64,000 bases of DNA from Alkalicoccus luteus (GTDB lineage: Bacteria; Bacillota; Bacilli; Bacillales; Salisediminibacteriaceae). Location of the stretch: assembly GCA_052061695.1 (NCBI GenBank), contig JBPZEY010000013.1. The stretch is one strand, 5' to 3'. The translations under genes were made by a program, and so were the position numbers. Shown here one piece after another: positions 32,255 through 41,845 of the stretch; within the stretch, counting starts at the first letter, position 1, and every line of letters begins with the position of its first letter. The notes beneath the pieces are model-generated. The model did not search any database, was not told the origin of the DNA, and was given only the letters and a program-made list of their open reading frames with translations.

Positions 32255-33973
32255 CTACTTTTTCTGGGAAGCTTGTTCCAAAAGCTCTCTGGCATGCTCC
32301 CGGGTTACTTCTGTTACTTCTACACCTGAAATCATTCTGCCGATTTCTTCCGTCTGCTCTTCTTGTGTCAATGGGTGGACGCTTGTAATTGTTCTGCCGT
32401 CCTGTCCATATTTAGAAATATAAAGGTGTGTATCAGCCATCGCTGCCACCTGCGGCAAGTGCGTGATGCAGAGCACCTGGGAACCTTCTGCAATACGGTG
32501 TATTTTTTCAGCAATCGCCTGCGCCACACGCCCGCTGACTCCTGTATCTACTTCATCAAATATCAGAGATGTTACCCCTTCATGCTTAGCTAGAATCGAT
32601 TTGAGCGCCAGAATCATCCGGGATATCTCCCCACCTGATGCGATTTTAGCCAGAGGCTTCAGCGGCTCCCCTTTGTTCGTAGCTACCTGAAATTCGACAT
32701 CGTCTATCCCGTATTCTGTGAATGGATGCTGTTTTACAAGCGCAGAGGCGGCCATGGAGCCGGGATCCCTTGGCGTCACAGAAGTTTGAAAAACCGTATC
32801 ATTCATGTACAAATCCACAAGCTGCTGATGAATGGCATCCTCGAGTCCTGCAGCTGCTTTTTTACGAATCGAGGACATGTTGCTTGCTTCTACAAGGAGA
32901 TCTTCTGCGGCCGCTTCTAATTCCTTCTCCCATTCATGCAGACGCTCATCCTTGTTCGTAAGGTTGTCCAGTTCCTCCTCGATTGATGCTGCGTACTCCA
33001 GAATTTCTTCGACAGACGTTCCGTATTTTCGTTTCAGCTGACTGATTTCACTCAGGCGTGCTTCAATTTCATTCAGTCGTTCCGGATCAAATTCGATGGC
33101 GTCGTAATATTCCCTCATCGTAAATGAAGCTTCTTCAAGTAAATAATAATTATTCGTCACGGTTTCCTTTAATTCGGCCAATGAGGGATCCATTTCTGCA
33201 GCCTCTTCCAGCTGGTTCATCGCCGTCATTACCCACTCCAGTCCTTTCCCTTCTCCATAAAGGGCTTCGTAGGATCCGTGAACCGTTTTATACAGCCCCT
33301 CACTGTTTGCAAGGCGCTGCTTTTCTTCTGCCAGCTCCTCATCCTCCCTCGGCTTCAGCTCTGCATTGGTAATCTCTTCATGCTGATAGCGGATCAGGTC
33401 CAGACGCTGCGCCATCTCCTGTTCATTTTCTGAGAGAGCTTTCAGCTGCGTCCGCTTCTTTTGAAAACGCGTGTACATTTCCCGGTACTCTTTTAAAGAG
33501 GCTGCCAGGTTCTCTTCAGCAAATCTATCCAGAAACATGCGGTGTTTATCCGTTTGCATAAGCTGCTGATGTTCATGCTGTCCGTGAATATCAACTAACT
33601 GCTGTCCAATCTGACGAAGAACAGCCAGCGTTGTCAGCTTTCCATTAATCCGGCAGATGCTTTTACCTGCACCCGTAATCTCGCGCCGAAGGATGATCGA
33701 TCCTTCTTCAATTGGAACACCTGCATCCTCCAGGTAATGGTCCAGCTCTTTTGCCTCTCCATCTACCGTGAAGATGCCTTCGATCTCTGCACGTTTACTG
33801 CCGTGGCGAACGAAATCAACAGAGCCACGCCCCCCTATCAACAGCCCGATTGCATCAATGATGATCGACTTACCCGCTCCAGTTTCCCCGGTAAGTACCG
33901 TTAGTCCTTCTTCATAGGAAACCGTCAGTTCTTCGATAATAGCAAAATTGCGAATGGTAAGCTCCAGCAGCAT
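32255..33973 (-). CDS. recN: DNA repair protein RecN
   Basis: SMC-like ATPase recruited early to DNA double-strand breaks. The 572-residue product has the N-terminal ATP-binding head (LTVLTGETGAGKSIIIDAI, Walker A near 29-36), coiled-coil arms with the central knob (roughly 150-390), and the C-terminal head with the ABC signature (LKPLAKIASGGEISRMILALK) and Walker B (SLIFDEVDTGVSG). Full length. It follows argR with a terminator between, as in most bacilli. Confidence 0.96.
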   Translation of the reverse strand: MLLELTIRNFAIIEELTVSYEEGLTVLTGETGAGKSIIIDAIGLLIGGRGSVDFVRHGSKRAEIEGIFTVDGEAKELDHYLEDAGVPIEEGSIILRREITGAGKSICRINGKLTTLAVLRQIGQQLVDIHGQHEHQQLMQTDKHRMFLDRFAEENLAASLKEYREMYTRFQKKRTQLKALSENEQEMAQRLDLIRYQHEEITNAELKPREDEELAEEKQRLANSEGLYKTVHGSYEALYGEGKGLEWVMTAMNQLEEAAEMDPSLAELKETVTNNYYLLEEASFTMREYYDAIEFDPERLNEIEARLSEISQLKRKYGTSVEEILEYAASIEEELDNLTNKDERLHEWEKELEAAAEDLLVEASNMSSIRKKAAAGLEDAIHQQLVDLYMNDTVFQTSVTPRDPGSMAASALVKQHPFTEYGIDDVEFQVATNKGEPLKPLAKIASGGEISRMILALKSILAKHEGVTSLIFDEVDTGVSGRVAQAIAEKIHRIAEGSQVLCITHLPQVAAMADTHLYISKYGQDGRTITSVHPLTQEEQTEEIGRMISGVEVTEVTREHARELLEQASQKK

Positions 33974-34009
33974 GTTTTCACAGTCCTTTCTTCAACAAAT
34001 GTCAGACGG

Positions 34010-34047
34010 AAAAAAGGACTGAAATTCTGCTCCGCAGCTCCAGTCCT
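34010..34047 (-). terminator. intrinsic terminator between argR and recN
   Basis: AGGACTG and CAGTCCT arms with TTTTTT after the hairpin on the minus strand. Confidence 0.8.
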
Positions 34048-34079
34048 CTTTGTTCGCCGGGAAATGCTGGGGCAGCAAG

Positions 34080-34529
34080 CTACAGCATTTCCAAAAATTT
34101 ATCTGAAAGCTTTTCCGGGTCTTTGTCGGAACGGCAGATGATGAGAATTGTATCATCTCCACAAATTGTTCCCATTATTTCCTGCCAGTCCAGATTGTCA
34201 ATCAGCGCTCCCACAGCATTTGCATTCCCCGGTAGCGTTTTGATAACAATCATATGCGAGGTATGATCGATAGAAACGAAACTGTCTACAAGAGCACGCT
34301 TCAGCTTCTGAAGCGGATTAAATCGCTGATCGGAAGGAAGACTGTATTTATACCTTCCGTCCATCATCGGAACTTTAACGAGGTGCAGTTCCTTTATGTC
34401 CCTGCTCACTGTTGCCTGGGTCACATTGAAGCCCGCTCGGCGAAGTTCGTTAACTAGCTCATCCTGTGTTTCTACATCGTTGTTTCCTATGATATCCCGA
34501 ATTTTTATATGTCGCTGACCTTTGTTCAT
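34080..34529 (-). CDS. argR: arginine repressor/activator
   Basis: Hexameric arginine-sensing transcription factor (AhrC in B. subtilis) that represses arginine synthesis and activates its breakdown. The 149-residue product has the winged-helix N-terminal domain (RHIKIRDIIGNNDVETQDELVNEL, then VTQATVSRDIKELHLVKV) and the C-terminal arginine-binding domain with GTICGDDTILIICR. Full length; conserved position between tlyA and recN. Confidence 0.95.
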   Translation of the reverse strand: MNKGQRHIKIRDIIGNNDVETQDELVNELRRAGFNVTQATVSRDIKELHLVKVPMMDGRYKYSLPSDQRFNPLQKLKRALVDSFVSIDHTSHMIVIKTLPGNANAVGALIDNLDWQEIMGTICGDDTILIICRSDKDPEKLSDKFLEML

Positions 34530-34540
34530 TGCTTCCCCCT

Positions 34541-35362
34541 TTATCTGCTCTCCGCCCCGGCTGGATCTGACTCATGAGCTAATGTTACAACCTCTTTGAA
34601 ATCGGGCTCATCCGGGCAGGATGCAGTAGTTTTAATCAGATGAAGCAGAAATTCAATGTTGCCGCTTCCTCCCCTTATGGGGGACGATGAAGCTCCGGTC
34701 ACACAAAATCCTGCCTCACGCGCCAGGGCAGCAGTCTGAACGAGCACCTGGTGATGAATCGCAGGGTCTTTAACGAGTCCATTCCGGCCCACCTGCTCCC
34801 TGCCTGCCTCAAACTGGGGTTTCACAAGAACCGCCGCCTCTGCCTCCTGAGAAAGCACGTCATGCATAACCGGAAGAATATGCTTCAGTGAAATAAAGGA
34901 CACGTCAACCGATGCAAAATCAGGCGTTTTCACCTGAAAATCATCACGGGTGCAGTAGCGGAAATTCGTTTTTTCCATAACCACTACCTTCGGATTCTGA
35001 CGCAGCTTCCATACGAGCTGGTTTGAGCCGACGTCCACGGCGTAAACGAGCTTAATGCCGTGCTGTAATGCACAGTCTGTAAACCCTCCCGTTGACGAGC
35101 CGATGTCGAGCATCACTCTGTCGTCAAGCGTAATGTTAAACTCCCGCAGCGCCTTCTCCAGCTTCAGGCCTCCCCTGCTTACATAGGGCATCGGCTTCCC
35201 TTTCATCGATAACACAGAGTCAGCTGCGATTTTCATACCTGCTTTGTCAATACGATGCCCGTCGGCCAGGACCTGTCCGGCCATAATCGCCCGCTTCGCC
35301 TTTTCCCTGGACTCAAACAGCCCCTGCTCCACGAGAAGAATATCCGCTCTTTCTTTTTTCAT
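34541..35362 (-). CDS. tlyA: TlyA-family rRNA 2'-O-methyltransferase/hemolysin-like (YqxC)
   Basis: The 273-residue protein has an N-terminal S4 RNA-binding domain (KERADILLVEQGLFESREKAKRAIMAG) and an FtsJ-like SAM methyltransferase domain (MLDIGSSTGGFTDCALQHG near 85-103, then VYAVDVGSNQLVWKLR). Mycobacterial TlyA methylates 16S and 23S rRNA; the activity of the Bacillus relative YqxC is not established. It overlaps the end of dxs by one base and precedes argR. Confidence 0.92.
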   Translation of the reverse strand: MKKERADILLVEQGLFESREKAKRAIMAGQVLADGHRIDKAGMKIAADSVLSMKGKPMPYVSRGGLKLEKALREFNITLDDRVMLDIGSSTGGFTDCALQHGIKLVYAVDVGSNQLVWKLRQNPKVVVMEKTNFRYCTRDDFQVKTPDFASVDVSFISLKHILPVMHDVLSQEAEAAVLVKPQFEAGREQVGRNGLVKDPAIHHQVLVQTAALAREAGFCVTGASSSPIRGGSGNIEFLLHLIKTTASCPDEPDFKEVVTLAHESDPAGAESR

Positions 35363-37251
35363 CAGGCACGCTGCTGCTTTCTCGGCAGAATGGATTTGAT
35401 ACGGGCAGCCGTATTATCTGCTGTTAAACCGATTTCTTTTAACAGATCGGACACGCTCCCGTGTTCAATATACCAATCCGGGATACCCATCCGCTCTACG
35501 GGAACATTATACAGATTTTCATTGTTGTAATATTCCAATACAGCACTGCCGAAGCCGCCCTGAAGTGCATGCTCTTCCAGCGTAAGCAGCGGTTTTCCTT
35601 CCTCATGCAGCCTCTTCAGCATCTCTTCATCCAGCGGCTTAATAGATCTTGCGTTGATCACTTCAACAGAAATCCCTTCTTTTGCAAGCAGCTCTGCCGC
35701 TTCTTCCGCTACAGGCACCATCGTACCGACTGCAAGCACGGCTGCATCTCCTCCGGATCGAAGCGATTCCCAAGTGCCAATGGAGAGTTCTTTCAGCTCC
35801 TCATCCATCGGAGCTCCGGTACCCGCTCCACGCGGATAGCGCACTGCAATCGGTCCATTGTTATACTGATAGGCTGTATAGAGCAAGTGCTGGAATTCAT
35901 TTTCATCTTTCGGACACAGAAGGGTCATATTGGGCAGATGTCTCATATAGGATATATCAAACACACCCTGATGCGTTTCTCCATCAGCTCCAACAAGCCC
36001 TGCGCGGTCGATGGCGAACATCACGTTGAGATTTTGTCTGCAGACGTCATGCACAAGCTGGTCATAGCCCCGCTGCAGGAAGGTTGAATAGATGGCGAGA
36101 ACCGGTTTCATCCCTTGTGCGGCTAATCCTGCAGACATCGTCGTAGCATGCTGCTCTGCAATTCCGACATCAAACATACGCTCCGGAAACTCTTTTGCGA
36201 ATTTATCAAGTCCGCTTCCGTTCGGCATTGCCGGGGTAACTGCAACCAGCTTCTCATCCGAGCGGGCGATCGTTTTCATTGTTTCTGCGAAAACCCCGCT
36301 GTAGCTCGGAGGTCCCGGCTTTTTCACTACTTCGCCTGATTCAATCTTATATGGCCCGAGTCCATGCCAAGTTCCTTTTGCATCGTTCTCTGCAGGGGCA
36401 TACCCTTTGCCTTTTTTCGTCACGACATGAATCAATATCGGTCCTTTTGTCTTTTTCGCATAGGACATATTTGCACGCAAATCGTGGAAATCATGTCCAT
36501 CAACTGGTCCAAGATACGTAAAGCCCAGCTCTTCAAAAAACATACCGGAAACCAGCAGATATTTCAGACTGTCCTTCACTCGCTCGGCAGCAGCAGCAAG
36601 TCTGCCGCCAAATGCCGGCACTTTCTTAATAAGCATTTCCAAATCATCTTTGGCTTTTTGATACTTTCCTGCCGTGCGCATACGCCCGAGCATGTTGTGC
36701 ATAGCACCGACGTTAGGCGCGATAGACATTTCGTTATCATTCAGAATGACCGTCATATCCCGCTGCTCATGGCCAATGTGGTTAAGCGCTTCCAATGCCA
36801 TACCCCCGGTTAAAGCGCCATCTCCAATAATCGGAACGATGTGCTCATCCGTGCCCTTTAAATCGCGTGCAAGCGTCATCCCCATCGCACCCGACAATGA
36901 TGTAGAGCTGTGCCCTGTTTCCCAGCAGTCATGAATGGATTCTGAACGTTTTGGAAATCCGCATAGTCCTTTATGCTGTCGCAATGTGTCAAACTGATCG
37001 GCACGTCCTGTCAAAATTTTGTGTACATATGCCTGGTGCCCGACGTCGAACAGAAATTTATCTTTCGGGCTGTCGTAGAGCTGATGAAGCATCAGCGTCA
37101 GCTCAACCACTCCTAAATTCGGTCCCAGGTGTCCGCCTGTAACAGACAGTTTGTCGATCAAAAACGACCGGATATCCTCCGCCGTTTGCTCGAGTTCGGC
37201 ATCTGTCATATTTTTCAGGAAGGACGGGTCTTTCATATTCAATACGTCCAA
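35362..37251 (-). CDS. dxs: 1-deoxy-D-xylulose-5-phosphate synthase
   Basis: Thiamine-diphosphate enzyme that condenses pyruvate and glyceraldehyde 3-phosphate, the entry step of the MEP isoprenoid pathway. The 629-residue product has the ThDP motif GDGALTGGMALEALN (about 150-164), the GGHLGPNLGVVELT N-terminal segment, and the transketolase-type DRAGLVGADGETHQG motif. The TTG at 37251 is behind GAGGG and gives the usual MDxLxxxDPSFLKNM start. It lies downstream of ispA, the OLE RNA and oapA. Confidence 0.96.
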   Translation of the reverse strand: MDVLNMKDPSFLKNMTDAELEQTAEDIRSFLIDKLSVTGGHLGPNLGVVELTLMLHQLYDSPKDKFLFDVGHQAYVHKILTGRADQFDTLRQHKGLCGFPKRSESIHDCWETGHSSTSLSGAMGMTLARDLKGTDEHIVPIIGDGALTGGMALEALNHIGHEQRDMTVILNDNEMSIAPNVGAMHNMLGRMRTAGKYQKAKDDLEMLIKKVPAFGGRLAAAAERVKDSLKYLLVSGMFFEELGFTYLGPVDGHDFHDLRANMSYAKKTKGPILIHVVTKKGKGYAPAENDAKGTWHGLGPYKIESGEVVKKPGPPSYSGVFAETMKTIARSDEKLVAVTPAMPNGSGLDKFAKEFPERMFDVGIAEQHATTMSAGLAAQGMKPVLAIYSTFLQRGYDQLVHDVCRQNLNVMFAIDRAGLVGADGETHQGVFDISYMRHLPNMTLLCPKDENEFQHLLYTAYQYNNGPIAVRYPRGAGTGAPMDEELKELSIGTWESLRSGGDAAVLAVGTMVPVAEEAAELLAKEGISVEVINARSIKPLDEEMLKRLHEEGKPLLTLEEHALQGGFGSAVLEYYNNENLYNVPVERMGIPDWYIEHGSVSDLLKEIGLTADNTAARIKSILPRKQQRA

Positions 37252-37273
37252 GAGAAACCCTCGCTTTCTAACA

Positions 37274-37870
37274 TTAAGCTTTCTTCCGTCTTTTCTTTTT
37301 ATCCTTAAAAATGGTTATCTTCAATTTTACCTCTAACAAATGAAATAATCTACCCACACGGTAGATGATCTCAGTAGAATAGCGGATCGCAATTGTTTTG
37401 CCTACTGATTTACCACCTACAGTAAGCGCTGCAACGACACTCGTAAAAACGACAGAAATAACAAATTGCAGCGTCGATCCTTCGCTATGTCCAAGCTGCA
37501 CGGCTAGCTGAAGGACCACATAGGCAGAAGCAGTACCGCTGATGACACCGGCAATATCCCCGATCACATCATTCGTAAAATTGGAGAACTTATCTGCGTT
37601 TCGTGTGATCGTAACCGCTTGCCTTGCCCCGGGCAGTTTTTCTGCTGCCATCGCGTGAAACGGCTTTTCTGCGGCCGCAGTTGCGGCAACACCTATCGTA
37701 TCTGATATTACCCCTATCAGGACAATTAGAAACACAATCAGCATGCCGACGCCCCACGCGACACCGCTCAGGATTGCTGTGGAGACGACAGAAAAAATAG
37801 CCGCTAACACAAGAGTGATAACGGCAATCATCCAGCTCCATTTCAACGAATCGATCATTGACTGTTTCAT
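37274..37870 (-). CDS. oapA: OLE RNA-associated membrane protein OapA
   Basis: The 198-residue protein has about four membrane segments (two in residues 12-62, two in about 105-160) and a very basic C-terminal tail (FKDKKKRRKKA). A GGKSVGKTIAIRYSTEIIYRVGRL stretch follows the last helix. In B. halodurans the gene between the OLE RNA and dxs encodes OapA, which binds the RNA and recruits it to the membrane. The position here is identical. The ribosome site is weak, perhaps because translation depends on the upstream structured RNA. Identification rests on context and general features. Confidence 0.85.
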   Translation of the reverse strand: MKQSMIDSLKWSWMIAVITLVLAAIFSVVSTAILSGVAWGVGMLIVFLIVLIGVISDTIGVAATAAAEKPFHAMAAEKLPGARQAVTITRNADKFSNFTNDVIGDIAGVISGTASAYVVLQLAVQLGHSEGSTLQFVISVVFTSVVAALTVGGKSVGKTIAIRYSTEIIYRVGRLFHLLEVKLKITIFKDKKKRRKKA

Positions 37871-37879
37871 TAAGGCAAC

Positions 37880-38501
37880 CCGGCTTTCTTTAAAAGTCCT
37901 TTAGCATGCCGGCTTGACCCCGGCTGATATGTAAATATGTAGGAAGAGTGGTCACAAACAGGGTAAAAACTGCGCCATAGGTCCAGTAGGTTTTCCCAAC
38001 CGGCTGCCGAAGCGTCGCCGCTCCGGTGGTTTCCCTTTAAAGCCGGCTTGATGCTGTCACCAAACATCAGACTGGATTACCACTTAGTACGCACTATAAT
38101 CCCCTGTTCATGTACACGGAACAGTCTAGAAGTTTTCCTTGGCAGCTCCGGCCACCTTCTATCCTCTTTTGCAGAGATGATTTCATACGGCTGGCGGCCG
38201 TAATCCCCTCATACTCCACTCAAGGCAGGCTACGCTGCCCACGGGTTTCCCTTTCCCGCGCGGCAGGTTCATACCCATGAGCATAGCGCTGATGGGAACA
38301 GCACCACACTCATGGGCCTCCGCGGCTGCAGGGTCAACGCCCACATGCCATTGTGGATCGCCCTACAGCCTTTACTCCCAGTCAGGACCCAAGGCTGGGC
38401 GCCTCAAGCCGAGACTAGGAACTTCATCGATGTGCCCTTTAGTGGATTTTTAGGCCCGCTTTCGAAGGTGAAGAACTGACTAGAATACTGCACCACTCTC
38501 C
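37880..38501 (-). ncRNA. ole: OLE RNA (ornate large extremophilic RNA)
   Basis: About 620 bases of non-coding, G+C-rich, highly structured sequence on the minus strand between ispA and oapA, the fixed location of OLE RNA in extremophilic Firmicutes. The dense pairing is visible: GGCTTTAAAGGGAAACCACC, then GAGCGGCGACGCTTC and CAGCCGGTTGGG, and paired GCCGG blocks near the 3' end. No open frame with ribosome site exists in it. A strong promoter at 38508-38537 starts it. OLE forms a membrane ribonucleoprotein with OapA and OapB and helps cells endure cold, alcohol and Mg2+ stress. Exact ends are estimated from the promoter and the oapA start. Confidence 0.85.
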
Positions 38502-38507
38502 TTTCTC

Positions 38508-38537
38508 ATTATACCATGAGTAAAGAGGTACGGACAA
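38508..38537 (-). promoter_or_regulatory. promoter of the OLE RNA
   Basis: The minus strand reads TTGTCC (38537-38532), 18 bases, then TATAAT (38513-38508) with an extended TGG. It lies directly after the ispA stop, so OLE can be transcribed on its own as well as by read-through. Confidence 0.75.
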
Positions 38538-39416
38538 TTACTTCGTGCGCTCGCTGATGTATGCGGCGAGCTCCTTTAACACGGCCGTATTGCCGGAAAC
38601 CTGCTCCAGTTCCGCAAACGCTCTGTTAGTGTGATAGCGGAGTTTTTCCCGCGCTCCCTCCACTCCCAGAAGGCGCACATAGGTGTTTTTATCATTCGTT
38701 TCATCGCTGCCGACCGGCTTGCCGATCTCTGATTCATCTCCTTCAACGTCCAGGAGATCATCTTTGATCTGAAAGGAAAGACCGATATGCTTACCAAAAG
38801 CCTCTAAAGCCCGCTGTTCCGCTTCCGGAGCACCCGCAATTACCGCACCGGCTTGAAGCGCCACCGATAATAAAGCACCCGTTTTTCGGGCATGGATATA
38901 TTCCAGCTCTTGGACGTCTACTTCACGTCCCTCTGCTTCCATGTCGTCCAGCTGACCCCCTACCATTCCTGGTGCACCTGACGCCTCAGTTACAGCTGCA
39001 ATGATCTGCACCTTTTTATCCGCAGAAAGCAGCTCGTCCTTTGCAATCAGCTGAAAACTTTGCGTGAGCATCGCATCTCCTGCCAATATGGCGCAGGCAT
39101 CTCCATAAACACGGTGATTGGTTGCACGCCCCCGGCGTACGTCATCATCATCCATTGCTGGCAGATCATCATGAATCAGTGAGTACGTATGGATAAATTC
39201 GATAGCGCAGGCTGTCTGATCGGCTTTTTCCGGTGCTATTCCATATGTGTCCAAAACTGCATAGACGAGCAGAGGTCTGACCCGTTTCCCGCCTGCTTCC
39301 AATGAATAAAGCATCGATTCCTTCAGCTTTTGCGGCATTTCTGCAGAGCCTACGACGGTCGGAAACAGCTGCTCAACCCGATCTTTATAAACAGACATAA
39401 ATGTTTTCAGTTGCAC
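38538..39416 (-). CDS. ispA: farnesyl diphosphate synthase
   Basis: Polyprenyl synthase that makes farnesyl diphosphate (C15) from IPP and DMAPP or GPP. The 292-residue product has the first aspartate-rich motif DDLPAMDDDDVRRG (near 84-97) and the second DDLLDVEGD (near 220). GTG start at 39416 follows GGAGGAG by seven bases, and it almost touches the xseB stop. With dxs nearby it forms an isoprenoid group. Confidence 0.95.
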   Translation of the reverse strand: MQLKTFMSVYKDRVEQLFPTVVGSAEMPQKLKESMLYSLEAGGKRVRPLLVYAVLDTYGIAPEKADQTACAIEFIHTYSLIHDDLPAMDDDDVRRGRATNHRVYGDACAILAGDAMLTQSFQLIAKDELLSADKKVQIIAAVTEASGAPGMVGGQLDDMEAEGREVDVQELEYIHARKTGALLSVALQAGAVIAGAPEAEQRALEAFGKHIGLSFQIKDDLLDVEGDESEIGKPVGSDETNDKNTYVRLLGVEGAREKLRYHTNRAFAELEQVSGNTAVLKELAAYISERTK

Positions 39417-39417
39417 G

Positions 39418-39630
39418 CTACAACTCCTCCTCCGGAAGTTCTGACAGGGTACCGTCCTGCTCGAGCACTTCAGTCATCTGCTTTTCCACCTTGTGCAGTT
39501 TGTCATGGCAAGCTTTGGACAGCTTCATTCCCTCTTGAAACATGTCGATTGCTTCTTCAAGCGGCACGTCACCCTGCTCCAGGTTTTGCACGATGCTTTC
39601 CAGTTTTTTCATAGACTCTTCAAAGGTCAT
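39418..39630 (-). CDS. xseB: exodeoxyribonuclease VII small subunit
   Basis: Small helical subunit of exonuclease VII, a single-strand DNA nuclease. The 70-residue product has the family segment MTFEESMKKLESIVQNLEQGDVPLEEAIDMFQEGMKL. It overlaps xseA by four bases, consistent with translational coupling. Confidence 0.95.
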   Translation of the reverse strand: MTFEESMKKLESIVQNLEQGDVPLEEAIDMFQEGMKLSKACHDKLHKVEKQMTEVLEQDGTLSELPEEEL

Positions 39631-40976
39631 TTGTCCTCGCGCTCCTCTCTGATTACATTGACGACAGACGCATCAATGCGGCCATCTTTCATTTTCAGTG
39701 ATACCTTGTCACCTTTCGCAACACTGTCAACCGATCTCAACAGATCACCATTCTTATCATAGGTAAGACTGTAGCCTTTTTTCATCAGCTGAAGCGGACT
39801 TAGGAGCTCCAGTTTGGACAGCTGCAGGTTCAGCCGATGACGCTCGTTATCATGCTGCCGTCTTATCGCGGTCTTTAAAGCCTGTTCGAGCTGCATGAGC
39901 TTGTTCTTTTCTTTCTCCGCCATCTGATTAGGATGTACATGAGAAAGCCGCTGCTCCATTTTTTCCAGACGAATTCGCTGGGACTGGGCATTCTCCTGAA
40001 GCGCACGACGAAGTTTATCCGTCCATATATCGAGCTCCTGCTCCTTTTGTTCTAAAAGACGCTGCGGATATTGAAATGCATACGAGCGCTCAAGTGCTTT
40101 CAGCTGCTCCTGCTTTCGATCAAATTTTAATTTCACTGCACGAAGCAGGCGGGTGTGGCGTTCCATCACAAATGCACGCATATCCTGTATATCCGGTACT
40201 GCAAGCTCGGCAGCCGCAGTCGGAGTAGGTGCTCGTAAATCAGCAGTGAAGTCACTGATGGTTACATCTGTTTCATGCCCGACCGCAGAGATCACCGGTG
40301 TTGTCAAAGAAAAGATCGTGCGCGCAACCTCTTCCTCGTTAAACGCCCAAAGTTCTTCCAGAGAACCCCCGCCTCTGCCGGCAATGATCACATCAAAGGA
40401 GGCTGTTTCTTCAGCTTGTCTCAGCGCTTTTATGATCGACTCTGGAGCGTTTGGGCCCTGAACCAATACAGGAAGAAGTGTCACCGCTGCGAGCGGATAC
40501 CTCCGTCGTATCGTCGTCACAATGTCGCGAACTGCAGCCCCGGTTGGAGACGTGACGACCGCAATCCGTTCCGGAATTTTAGGGATTTTTTTCTTATGAT
40601 CCGGCGAAAACAACCCTTCCGCCTCTAGTTTTTTCTTCAGCTGTTCAAAGGCCATATAAAGATGACCTATGCCATCCGGCTGCATCTCTTTAGCATAAAA
40701 CTGATACTGACCAAAAGGCTCATAGACGGAGATATCTCCGCGGACCAGCACCTTCATTCCATTTTCTGGAGCAAAGGCAAGGCTGCGGTTGTTTCCGGCA
40801 AACATGACGCTTTGCAGTCGGGATTTATCGTCCTTTAGCGTGAAGTACATATGACCGCGGCTGTGCTTCTTAAAGTTGGATATCTCTCCCTGCACCCATA
40901 CATTTTGAAGTCCGGCATGCCTGTCGAGCGTTTGCTTAATAAGCGTTGTGATTGCCGATACGGTAACGTGATTCAT
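39627..40976 (-). CDS. xseA: exodeoxyribonuclease VII large subunit
   Basis: Catalytic subunit of exonuclease VII. The 449-residue product has an N-terminal OB-fold (VWVQGEISNFKKHSRGHMYFTLKD), the catalytic domain with GRGGGSLEELWAFNEE and SAVGHETDVTISDFTADLRAPTPTAAAE, and a long C-terminal coiled coil (about 270-400). It overlaps folD by four bases. Confidence 0.96.
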   Translation of the reverse strand: MNHVTVSAITTLIKQTLDRHAGLQNVWVQGEISNFKKHSRGHMYFTLKDDKSRLQSVMFAGNNRSLAFAPENGMKVLVRGDISVYEPFGQYQFYAKEMQPDGIGHLYMAFEQLKKKLEAEGLFSPDHKKKIPKIPERIAVVTSPTGAAVRDIVTTIRRRYPLAAVTLLPVLVQGPNAPESIIKALRQAEETASFDVIIAGRGGGSLEELWAFNEEEVARTIFSLTTPVISAVGHETDVTISDFTADLRAPTPTAAAELAVPDIQDMRAFVMERHTRLLRAVKLKFDRKQEQLKALERSYAFQYPQRLLEQKEQELDIWTDKLRRALQENAQSQRIRLEKMEQRLSHVHPNQMAEKEKNKLMQLEQALKTAIRRQHDNERHRLNLQLSKLELLSPLQLMKKGYSLTYDKNGDLLRSVDSVAKGDKVSLKMKDGRIDASVVNVIREEREDK

Positions 40977-41830
40977 GTTGCGGACAGCTTCTTTTCAGCT
41001 GACATCACCGTGTTGTACATCAGCATGGTAATCGTCATCGGCCCAACACCGCCGGGTACAGGCGTAATAAATGAAGCCTTTTCTTTCACGCCAGCAAAAT
41101 CAACATCTCCTGCCAGCTTCCCGTCGGATGTGCGGTTGACGCCTACGTCCACGACTACTGCGCCAGGCTTTACGTCATCTGCTGATATGAATTTTTCTTT
41201 ACCGACAGCAGCAATGAGAATATCGGCCTGCAGCGTATGGCTTCTCATATCTTGTGTTCGGGAATGGCAGAACGTAACAGTCGCATTCTCTTTCAATAAA
41301 AGCATTCCGGCTGGCTTGCCGACTATATTACTGCGGCCAACCACGACAGCATGACGGCCTTCAATTGGTATGTTGCGTGACTTCAGCATATGTATAATTC
41401 CAAACGGCGTGCACGGTAAAAAACCGTCCTCGCCTGTCAGCATTTTTCCGGTATTGTAAGGATGAAAGCCATCTACGTCTTTTGCCGGGTCGATCGCCAT
41501 AATGACTTTCTGCTCGTCGATGTGGTCCGGCAGCGGAAGCTGAACGAGAATCCCGTGAATTTCCTCGCGATTGTTTAAGCGCTCAATCTTTTCGAGCAGC
41601 TCCTCTTCTGTGATGGTCGCTTCAGGCCGGTCCACTTCAGAATGAATACCTGTTTCCAGACACGCTTTTTCTTTTCCACGAACGTAAGAGGCGGAAGCAG
41701 GGTCATTTCCTACCAGAATGACTCCAAGACCGGGTGTTATTCCTTGTTCCACCAGTTTCTCAGTCCGCTCCTTAAGACTTTGACGCGTCGCCTGTGCAAG
41801 CTCTTTACCGGAAATCACTTCTGCTCCCAT
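40973..41830 (-). CDS. folD: bifunctional methylenetetrahydrofolate dehydrogenase/cyclohydrolase
   Basis: Interconverts 5,10-methylene-THF and 10-formyl-THF with NADP+. The 285-residue product has the catalytic ASYVRGKEKACLETGI segment (active-site lysine near 54-56), VQLPLPDHI, and the NADP signature VVGRSNIVGKPAGMLLL. One-carbon supply fits with the glycine cleavage genes at 54-58 kb. Confidence 0.96.
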   Translation of the reverse strand: MGAEVISGKELAQATRQSLKERTEKLVEQGITPGLGVILVGNDPASASYVRGKEKACLETGIHSEVDRPEATITEEELLEKIERLNNREEIHGILVQLPLPDHIDEQKVIMAIDPAKDVDGFHPYNTGKMLTGEDGFLPCTPFGIIHMLKSRNIPIEGRHAVVVGRSNIVGKPAGMLLLKENATVTFCHSRTQDMRSHTLQADILIAAVGKEKFISADDVKPGAVVVDVGVNRTSDGKLAGDVDFAGVKEKASFITPVPGGVGPMTITMLMYNTVMSAEKKLSAT

Positions 41831-41845
41831 ATTCCCATCCCCTTT

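Noticed and set aside
38100..38500. RNase P, tmRNA or 6S RNA in the ispA-dxs gap
   Set aside because: The sequence lacks their hallmark segments, and the gene context fits OLE RNA instead.
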